Source: JAEUIA01 sp038330085 (GTDB taxonomy: Bacteria; Planctomycetota; UBA1135; GCA-002686595). Taken from it: a stretch of 13,683 nt of DNA. Positions 7,315 to 13,142 of the stretch are shown piece by piece. The translations under genes were made by a program, and so were the position numbers. Each line of letters begins with the position of its first letter. The first letter of the stretch is position 1. The stretch lies in NCBI GenBank assembly GCA_038330085.1, contig JBBQNP010000121.1, forward strand, positions 1 through 13,683. Direction: 5' to 3'. The notes under the pieces were generated by a model. That model did not search any database and was not told where the DNA came from. It was given only the letters and a program-made list of their open reading frames with translations.

Positions 7315-9521
7315 GCATCGAGCAGGGGGCGAGGCAAATGGGTTGGCGGCGAGCAAGCCTGTTGGCGCTGCTCTTCGCGCCGGTCTTCGTGCTGATGATC
7401 GTGTACGCGCGTTCGACGTACTGGCAGTGCGACGATGCGTACATCAGCTTCCGCTACGTGTGGCAGTGGGTGCACGGCCACGGGCTCGTGTGGAACGTCG
7501 ACGAGCGCGTCGAGGGGTACACGAACTTCTTGTGGGTCGTCGAGTTGTCCGCGATCTGGAAGGTGTTCGGTATCGCGCCCGAGATCGCGTGCGACTGGCT
7601 GAGCACGATCTGCACCATCGCGACGCTCGCCTGCATCGTGACGCTCGTCCATCGCGGTCCGTGGAAGGAACGACGCACATTTGTCGCGTTCGGAACGCTG
7701 CTGCTTCTCGCGACCAGCCGCACGTGGGCGGTGTGGAGCACGAGCGGTCTCGAGACGCGACAGTTCACGCTGTTCGTCGTGCTCGGGATGCTGCTGACCG
7801 GGAGCGGTTTGGGACGGCCGCGCCGATTGATCGCGGCATCCCTGGCGTTCACCGCGGCGGAGTTCACGCGCCCCGAGGGTCCGCTCCTGTGGGCGATGGC
7901 GGGCACGTGGCTCTTGTTGGAGATGGCGAAAGAGCGGCGTTTCTCGTGGCGCGACGTGTTCGCGTACGGCGTGCCGCTCGTCGTGCTCGTCGGTGCGCAC
8001 TACCTGTGGCGGCACGCGTACTACGGCGACTGGTTCCCGAACACGTACTACGCCAAGTACGTGCGCCCGTGGCCCGAAGCGGGGCTGCGCTACTACGGAG
8101 CGGCCGCGATCGAAAGCGGTGCGTGGATCATGCTGCCCTGCGCGATCGTCGGCGCGTTCGCGCGTGCGCGACGTGAGGACCGGAAGCACTTCATGGCGGC
8201 GTTGGTCATCGTCGCGCACATGATCTACCTCGTGCGCATCGGCGGAGATCACTTCGAGATGCGCCCGCTCGACTTCTACTGGCCGTTCCTGTTCCTGGCG
8301 ACGGTCGAAGGCATGCTCGCGATCGGAGCACGCGTGCAGAGTTGGTGGCGCAAGGATCGTCCGCAGTCGAACCTCGCAGTCGAGCACGTCGTGGCCTCGT
8401 TGCTCCTCGCGATCGCGGCCGTCTACGGCTTCGCCGTACAGGAGGCGAAGCGCCAATACACGTCACAGTTCGTGACGCGCGAAGCGTCTCACTTCCTCGT
8501 CGTGAAGCTCGATCACGAGAACTCTCCCACGCTCTTCGCGCTGCCGGGGATGTCGCTCCTGATCCCCGCCTACGATTCGATGCAGGCCTACGCGCTCCTC
8601 CACGGCGTCGGCACGGTGTGGCAGGAGCATCAAGTCTTCTGGCGCGATGAACTCCGGAACTGGAAGCCCTACGAGATCGCGCGCGGACGCAACGTCATTC
8701 CGCCCGATTCGATCACTGCGCGCGGCAGCATCGGCGTGTCGGGCTACTATTTGGCGGACATCGAGGTCGTCGATCAGAAGGGCCTGACCGACCGTCACGT
8801 CGCACATACGGGCGGCGAGATGCCGAACGACCAACGCTACATGGCGCACGATCGCTACGCGCAACCCGAATACATCCTCGAGCGCGGCTTCAACGTGAAG
8901 GTCGAGCCTGCGATGAGCAGTCGGCACGACGCGCTCCTGGCTGCAGCGTATGCATTGCAACTCTCAAGTGAGGTGTGGATGCCCTTCTCCTCGCGCAAGC
9001 CGGACTGGGTCGAGAAGGCCTTTCACGGCGAGCGTGTGTGGAAGTGGAACGTCGCTCGAGAGGTCGGCTGTTTCCAGGAAGGCGTCGACAGCGGGTGGAA
9101 GTTCGAAGGCGACGCATTCGCTTTCGGCGTGCGCAGCGACGTACCGATCACGCGCACCGTCCTGTGGCCACCGCGCTGCGCGGTGAACCGCGGCGTGTCC
9201 TCGCGCGATCTGCGGTTGAACGGCGGCGGAACCGGCACGGCGCGATCACCGCTCTTCCACATTCCGCCGGAGGCGTCGCTCGAGCTCTTCGTGTACGGCG
9301 TCAAGGGCGACAAGACCGGCATCCGCGTCGTCGACAGCCAGGGCGAGGTCATCGCCGACCTGCATCCCAACGAGACCGTCACGACGATGCACGAATACGT
9401 TGGCCTCGCGCCTTACGCCGGTCGCGACGCACGCGTCGAGCTCTACGACGGAGACGACGAAAGTTGGGTCGGCGCGTGCGGCATCGTGCTGCTCGAGCCT
9501 CACCCGCTCGAAAACAACTGA
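7311..9521 (+). CDS. GT-C-type membrane glycosyltransferase (AftB/GT39-like) with C-terminal beta-sandwich module
   Basis: A 736-residue polytopic protein. About ten to twelve hydrophobic helices lie in residues 13-377 (for example 16-32, 97-113, 125-137, 153-164, 217-232, 293-309, 323-340, 359-375). Between helices one and two is the acidic loop DDAYISFRY (41-49) followed by HGHGLVWN and DERVEGYTNFLW (64-75), the pattern found in AftB-type arabinofuranosyltransferases and related GT-C enzymes, where the Asp pair lies at the active site facing away from the cytoplasm and the donor is a polyprenyl-phosphate sugar. RPEGPLLWA (187-195), NTYYAKY (244-250) and GGDHFEMRP (311-319) are further loop motifs of this group. 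Residues about 380-590 are soluble and not recognised. Residues about 590-732 (SGWKFEGDAF, GTGTARSPLFHI, VVDSQGEVIADLHPNETVT, ARVELYDGDDESWVG) resemble a carbohydrate-binding beta-sandwich. Start: ATG 7311; an in-frame ATG at 7338 after GGGGGCGAGGCAA is an alternative. It is divergent from the GT4 gene. Confidence 0.88.
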   Translation: MSIEQGARQMGWRRASLLALLFAPVFVLMIVYARSTYWQCDDAYISFRYVWQWVHGHGLVWNVDERVEGYTNFLWVVELSAIWKVFGIAPEIACDWLSTICTIATLACIVTLVHRGPWKERRTFVAFGTLLLLATSRTWAVWSTSGLETRQFTLFVVLGMLLTGSGLGRPRRLIAASLAFTAAEFTRPEGPLLWAMAGTWLLLEMAKERRFSWRDVFAYGVPLVVLVGAHYLWRHAYYGDWFPNTYYAKYVRPWPEAGLRYYGAAAIESGAWIMLPCAIVGAFARARREDRKHFMAALVIVAHMIYLVRIGGDHFEMRPLDFYWPFLFLATVEGMLAIGARVQSWWRKDRPQSNLAVEHVVASLLLAIAAVYGFAVQEAKRQYTSQFVTREASHFLVVKLDHENSPTLFALPGMSLLIPAYDSMQAYALLHGVGTVWQEHQVFWRDELRNWKPYEIARGRNVIPPDSITARGSIGVSGYYLADIEVVDQKGLTDRHVAHTGGEMPNDQRYMAHDRYAQPEYILERGFNVKVEPAMSSRHDALLAAAYALQLSSEVWMPFSSRKPDWVEKAFHGERVWKWNVAREVGCFQEGVDSGWKFEGDAFAFGVRSDVPITRTVLWPPRCAVNRGVSSRDLRLNGGGTGTARSPLFHIPPEASLELFVYGVKGDKTGIRVVDSQGEVIADLHPNETVTTMHEYVGLAPYAGRDARVELYDGDDESWVGACGIVLLEPHPLENN

Positions 9522-9549
9522 CCCCGGCACGCGCGCGTGCCGAGGTCAG
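9518..9549. terminator. 32-base near-perfect palindrome between convergent GT-C and haloperoxidase genes
   Basis: The left arm CTGACCCCGGCACGCG (9518-9533) and right arm CGCGTGCCGAGGTCAG (9534-9549) are complementary at 15 of 16 positions (9524/9543 is the mismatch). The stop codon of the GT-C gene (9519-9521) lies inside the left arm. It reads the same on both strands and sits 32 bases beyond the haloperoxidase stop, so a bidirectional terminator or transcript-stabilising hairpin is likely. There is no T tract. Confidence 0.6.
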
Positions 9550-9553
9550 TGAT

Positions 9554-9574
9554 CGCTCGAGGCTCGTTCGAGCG
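9554..9574. terminator. Second hairpin in the convergent intergenic region
   Basis: A perfect 7-bp stem, CGCTCGA (9554-9560) with TCGAGCG (9568-9574), around the loop GGCTCGT. It lies four bases after the larger palindrome and seven bases from the haloperoxidase stop codon, so it would be the first hairpin met by transcripts arriving on the minus strand. Confidence 0.45.
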
Positions 9575-9581
9575 GGGTCGT

Positions 9582-11336
9582 TCAGATCGTGATCGTCGTG
9601 CCGTCGAACTTCTTGAACGAGAAGGCGACGTTGTTCTCGAGGAACGTGCGCTTCTGGTCCTTGAGGATGCTGATCGCGATCCGCTCACCGAGGCGCAGCG
9701 ATTCGAACCCGTCCGATCGCCAGTGCACGCCGGCCACGTTGCGCCCGTAGCCCACGTTCGCGGCGAGCTTGTTGAGTTCCCCACCAACCGTCATCTGGCT
9801 TGCGTCACCACCCGTGTAGGGCACGAGCGCCAAGCCGTCCGTCGTCGGCACGACCGGATTGGGGAAGGGCTGATCGGTGTAGAACATCGACTTGAGGATG
9901 GTGATGCACGCACCCGCGACGGTTGCGTGGCCGGCGGTGTACGAAGGGTGCACGGGCGAGCCTTCGGGGAACGCCATGGGGAGGAACGCGTTGCCGGCGT
10001 ATTGGCTCTGCACGGCCGCCACCGCCTGCGAGTTGAGCGCGTCCGAGTGGATCGCGTAGGGACGGGCGCTGTTGATCTTGTGGTGCACGGCGCCGGCGAA
10101 AGCCTCCGGTCGCAGATGCCGGTGCACGTACCACTTCTGGTACCACGTGGCCTTCAGCGCGCGCGTGGAAACCTCCGTCATGAGGGTGGCGACGTGGGGA
10201 CCTCCGAACGTCGCGAAGCCGTCCTGCATCTGCGCGAGGAGATACGGGTTCGACGGATTGGGCGGGCAGCCCAAGCCGCCGCCGGTGAACGGGTTGCCCG
10301 GATCGGGCGGGGTCATCAGGTGCAAGAGCGCCTGGAAGTAGGCCTGGAACAGCACGTCCATGTGCACCCAGCGCGACAGGTCCCGTCCGTTGCGCATGTA
10401 GCGCAAGGTCGGATCGAACGTGAGCAACGTGGTCGGCTTGACGCCGTTCTGGACGTCCAGCCAACTCGCGTTCGTCGTCATGTAGTCGATGCCGGCGACG
10501 ATGGTGCGCATGCGCGGCTCGATGTACTGCGCGCCGTACGGTTGCGACTTCCACCAGAACTGCGACAGGAACGGACCGACGCCGCAGCCGATCGCCTCCT
10601 CGCGGAACAACGTCTGCGGCGTGACCTGTCCGGCCACTTTGGGTCCGCGGAAGTCGCTCATCGACGAAAGGTCCGAGCACGCCTGCGCGACCGTCGCGTT
10701 CGTGTCGTATTGCGTGAAGGGGATGTCGCGCAGCAGCGCCATCCAGTAGTTCTCGACGATCTCACCGGCCTTCTCGGCGCTCGCGAAGGCGGGAGCAGCG
10801 GGCACCGTCGTGTTGTGGGCGTCGACGCCCTCGAGGTCGTAAGCGAGCCCGCCGAGCGGGTTCGTCAGCTTGAGCCGCTGCGATGAATTCGGCTGACCCG
10901 AAGGCACGAACTCGATCGCCGTGTAGGGATCCGCGGCGGTGAGCGCGCCGACCAAGGTCGCGAAGGCGCCCGTGTTCACCTCGCCGAACGAATTGTGCGG
11001 CAGTCCCTTCGTGAAGCTGCCGATGCGATCGGGATAGAGAGCTTCGTCGCCATTCGTGGGATGCGCGACGAGACCCTCGTTGTAGAGGACGTCGGCGCAG
11101 CTGTAGCGCAGGCGCTTGGCGATGCCCGCCCGAGCGAGCGGATCCGTGGGCGCCGGCGTCACGGGCAGCGCGGACGCGGTCGGCGCGCTGCCGAGGATCG
11201 CGGGGATCATCGTCACGCCCGCGCCGAACGCGGCGATGCCGCCTGCGCCGGCGAGGAAGGAACGACGAGCGATGGTGTCCGGGTTCTGCGCGCCTGGGCG
11301 CGACGAGTCCGAAGAATGTTCAACCTGTTCCGACAT
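9582..11336 (-). CDS. Tat-exported vanadium-dependent haloperoxidase (bromoperoxidase-like)
   Basis: A 584-residue enzyme of the PAP2/vanadium haloperoxidase superfamily, which oxidises halides with H2O2 to give hypohalous acid. The N-terminus has a twin-arginine signal (ARRSFLAGAGG, Arg24-Arg25, then a hydrophobic stretch to about 50), so the folded protein is predicted to be exported. Active-site motifs match algal bromoperoxidases in order and spacing: Trp398, Lys401 and Arg409 in WYQKWYVHRHLRPEAF; His463, Gly469 and His470 in HPSYTAGHATVAGA; Arg532 and His538 in GRNVAGVHWRSDG. The Lys-x7-Arg and Arg-x5-His spacings equal those known for the Ascophyllum enzyme (Lys341/Arg349 and Arg480/His486). 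His463 and Trp398 occupy positions that are His and Trp in bromoperoxidases, favouring bromide or iodide over chloride. One departure: the vanadate-binding Ser just before the Gly-His is Ala468 here. Length suits the family. Start: ATG 11336 is preceded by AGGTG (11345-11341) at suitable spacing. It lies downstream of purF on the same strand, separated by a hairpin. Confidence 0.95.
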   Translation of the reverse strand: MSEQVEHSSDSSRPGAQNPDTIARRSFLAGAGGIAAFGAGVTMIPAILGSAPTASALPVTPAPTDPLARAGIAKRLRYSCADVLYNEGLVAHPTNGDEALYPDRIGSFTKGLPHNSFGEVNTGAFATLVGALTAADPYTAIEFVPSGQPNSSQRLKLTNPLGGLAYDLEGVDAHNTTVPAAPAFASAEKAGEIVENYWMALLRDIPFTQYDTNATVAQACSDLSSMSDFRGPKVAGQVTPQTLFREEAIGCGVGPFLSQFWWKSQPYGAQYIEPRMRTIVAGIDYMTTNASWLDVQNGVKPTTLLTFDPTLRYMRNGRDLSRWVHMDVLFQAYFQALLHLMTPPDPGNPFTGGGLGCPPNPSNPYLLAQMQDGFATFGGPHVATLMTEVSTRALKATWYQKWYVHRHLRPEAFAGAVHHKINSARPYAIHSDALNSQAVAAVQSQYAGNAFLPMAFPEGSPVHPSYTAGHATVAGACITILKSMFYTDQPFPNPVVPTTDGLALVPYTGGDASQMTVGGELNKLAANVGYGRNVAGVHWRSDGFESLRLGERIAISILKDQKRTFLENNVAFSFKKFDGTTITI

Positions 11337-11340
11337 GAAT

Positions 11341-11345
11341 CACCT
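11341..11345 (-). promoter_or_regulatory. Shine-Dalgarno site of the haloperoxidase gene
   Basis: On the minus strand AGGTGA precedes the ATG at 11336 with TTC between, putting AGG six bases from the start codon. It is the clearest ribosome-binding site in the window and supports this start, which also yields a complete Tat signal. Confidence 0.65.
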
Positions 11346-11453
11346 GGGCAGGGTGGTGGGATAGCGCCACAAAGGCGCGCGCGGTGCAGCGCGAGTTGGG
11401 AAGCCTGGCCGCTATCCAGGATACCCCCCGTGCCCATTCCGGGCGGAGGGACG

Positions 11454-11482
11454 CCCCGTAGCCGGTCATAGCGGCTACGGGG
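11454..11482 (-). terminator. Strong hairpin downstream of purF
   Basis: A perfect 11-bp stem, CCCCGTAGCCG (11454-11464) with CGGCTACGGGG (11472-11482), closes a seven-base loop. It starts six bases after the purF stop codon on the minus strand, as expected for an intrinsic terminator or 3' end protector, although no T run follows. The remaining intergenic DNA to the haloperoxidase start (11346-11453) presumably holds that gene's promoter, but I see no convincing -35/-10 pair there. Confidence 0.65.
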
Positions 11483-11488
11483 AGCCCC

Positions 11489-12970
11489 TCAGGAACCGCA
11501 GCCGACCTCGTCCCGGCTCTCCAGGCGCTCGCCTTCGATCGCGGTCAGCCGATCGAGGGTGATGTCGCCGGTCGGATAGTCGCCGGTGAAACACGCATTG
11601 CAGAACTTCTCGATGCGCGGGTTGCCCGCACGCGCCGCTGCGTTCATCGCTTCACGATCCAAATAAATCAGCCCGTCGACGTCGAGCTGCGCGGCGATCT
11701 CTTCGTTGTTCTTGCCGGTCGCGACGAACTCGCGCTTCGTCGCCATGTCGATGCCGTACGGACACGGCGCGACGAGCGGCGGACTGCACGACGCCAGGTA
11801 CACCTTCTTCGCGCCCGCGTCGCGCGCCATGCGCACGATGCGCTTCGCGGTGTTGCCGCGCACGATCGAGTCGTCGACGAGCAGGACGTCCTTGCCTTCG
11901 AACTCGAGCGGGATCGGGTTGAGCTTGCGCCGGATCGAAGTCTGGCGACTCTTCTGGCTGGGCATGATGAACGTGCGACCGATGTAGCGGTTCTTCACCA
12001 GGCCTTCGCGGTACGGAACGCCGAGGTCCATCGCCATCGAGAGCGCCGCGTCGCGCGAGCTGTCGGGGATCGGGATGACCGCGTCGGGCATCGGTCGCCC
12101 TTCGTCGCGCCACTGCTTCGCGAGCGCTTCGCCGAAACGCCCGCGCGTCTTGTACACGGAGACGTCGTCGAGGAACGAGTCCGGTCGCGCGAAGTAGACG
12201 AGCTCGAAGATGCACGGACGGTGCGGCTTGTCGGACAGCTTCTTGCGCTGCACGACGCGATCGTGGCCGACGAAGACCGCTTCGCCCGCGTCGACGTCGA
12301 ACGTGCGTTGGTATCCGTTGACGTCGAGGACCACCGACTCGCTCGCGCACGCGAACCACTTGCCCTCAGCGGTCGTCTTCTCGCCGAACACGCAGGGTTT
12401 GATGCCGTACGGATCGCGGAACGCGACCAGGCCGACGTCGGGCAGGACCGCGACGACCGAGTACGCGCCCTTCACTTCTTCATGCACCTTCTTGACGGCC
12501 GCGAACACGTCTTCCGCGTTGACGCGGTGACCGGGGCGCAGGCGCTCGTTGAGGGCGCTGGCGAACGCAAACAGGATCACTTCGAGGTCGCACGTGCTGT
12601 TCAAGCGCGTGCCGGAGCTCTTGAAGTGCCGCTGCATCAGCTCGCCGAAGTTCGTGACGTTGCCGTTGTGCGCCATCGCGACGCCGATCGGAAACGTCAG
12701 GTGGAAGGGCTGCGCGTCGTCCTTGCTTCCGCGCCCGACCGTCGGATAGCGCACGTGCCCGACACCGAGGTTGCCGAGGAGGCGCGACATGTTCTTCTCG
12801 TTGAAGATCTCGAGCACGAGCCCGAGGCCCTTCTTCACGTGGAACGAATCGGTGAACGTGATGATCCCCGCAGCGTCCTGTCCGCGGTGCTGCACCGCGA
12901 GGAGGCCCTCGTAGATCTCACCCGCGACGTCGACGCCGTCGGGGCCATAGATGCCGATGAATCCGCACAT
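11489..12970 (-). CDS. purF: Amidophosphoribosyltransferase (glutamine PRPP amidotransferase), first step of purine synthesis
   Basis: A 493-residue cytoplasmic enzyme making 5-phosphoribosylamine from PRPP and glutamine. The N-terminal class II glutaminase domain begins MCGFIGIYG, so Cys2 becomes the N-terminal nucleophile when Met is removed; QHRGQDAAG (27-35), HNGNVTN (101-107) and STCDLEV (125-131) are glutaminase signatures. RPDSFLDDVSVYKTRGRFG and IPDSSRDAALSMA lead into the phosphoribosyltransferase domain, whose PRPP loop is VLLVDDSIVRGNT (362-374). Cys253 (PCIFELVYFARPDS), Cys403 (APCPYGID), Cys457 and Cys460 (FCNACFTGDYP) correspond to the four ligands of the [4Fe-4S] cluster in Bacillus-type PurF. 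The frame is open 49 codons further upstream, but that stretch is Arg-rich and unlike any PurF; the ATG at 12970 immediately before the catalytic Cys is chosen. That means no propeptide, unlike the Bacillus enzyme. No Shine-Dalgarno is present; the ten bases before the ATG instead resemble an anti-Shine-Dalgarno. It is followed by a strong hairpin and then the haloperoxidase gene. Confidence 0.97.
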   Translation of the reverse strand: MCGFIGIYGPDGVDVAGEIYEGLLAVQHRGQDAAGIITFTDSFHVKKGLGLVLEIFNEKNMSRLLGNLGVGHVRYPTVGRGSKDDAQPFHLTFPIGVAMAHNGNVTNFGELMQRHFKSSGTRLNSTCDLEVILFAFASALNERLRPGHRVNAEDVFAAVKKVHEEVKGAYSVVAVLPDVGLVAFRDPYGIKPCVFGEKTTAEGKWFACASESVVLDVNGYQRTFDVDAGEAVFVGHDRVVQRKKLSDKPHRPCIFELVYFARPDSFLDDVSVYKTRGRFGEALAKQWRDEGRPMPDAVIPIPDSSRDAALSMAMDLGVPYREGLVKNRYIGRTFIMPSQKSRQTSIRRKLNPIPLEFEGKDVLLVDDSIVRGNTAKRIVRMARDAGAKKVYLASCSPPLVAPCPYGIDMATKREFVATGKNNEEIAAQLDVDGLIYLDREAMNAAARAGNPRIEKFCNACFTGDYPTGDITLDRLTAIEGERLESRDEVGCGS

Positions 12971-13014
12971 GAAGGAGGTGTCCCGCGCTTCCGACCGTGG
13001 CCTGGGAACGAGGC

Positions 13015-13042
13015 AGTCTAAACCCTCGTCGTCACGGGGCAA
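13015..13042 (-). promoter_or_regulatory. Candidate sigma-70 promoter for purF
   Basis: Read on the minus strand, TTGCCC (13042-13037) and TAGACT (13020-13015) are spaced by 16 bases; each matches four of six consensus bases. A transcript would start near 13008 and have a leader of about 38 bases before the ATG at 12970. Position is sensible but the match is moderate. No PurR-like operator or purine riboswitch fold is apparent in the 172-base gap. Confidence 0.3.
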
Positions 13043-13076
13043 GGCGCGCGCGTGCCTCAATCGCCCCGGAAAGGCC

Positions 13077-13104
13077 GGCGACGCCCGCTCGAGCAGACGT
13101 CGCC
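13077..13104 (-). terminator. Hairpin after the right-edge secreted-protein gene
   Basis: A perfect 7-bp stem, GGCGACG (13077-13083) with CGTCGCC (13098-13104), encloses a 14-base loop that itself holds the palindrome GCTCGAGC. It lies about 40 bases beyond the stop codon of the upstream gene and before the purF promoter candidate, with a short TTT just after it on the minus strand. It could separate the two transcripts. Confidence 0.4.
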
Positions 13105-13142
13105 TCCTCCTGTGCACTTCTCGCCGCGCGAGCCAGGGCCAA

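Noticed and set aside
7111..7356. Upstream extension of the GT4 frame (82 codons)
   Set aside because: It is Cys/Ala/Arg-rich, overlaps the start of the divergent gene at 7311, and GT4 homology begins exactly at the ATG at 7110.
9537..10886. 449-codon plus-strand frame opposite the haloperoxidase
   Set aside because: Composition is Arg/Val/His/Glu-rich with no motif; the minus strand has all haloperoxidase active-site motifs.
12971..13117. Upstream extension of the purF frame (49 codons)
   Set aside because: It is Arg-rich with no similarity to a PurF propeptide and covers the likely promoter region. Met-Cys at 12970 fits the N-terminal nucleophile requirement.
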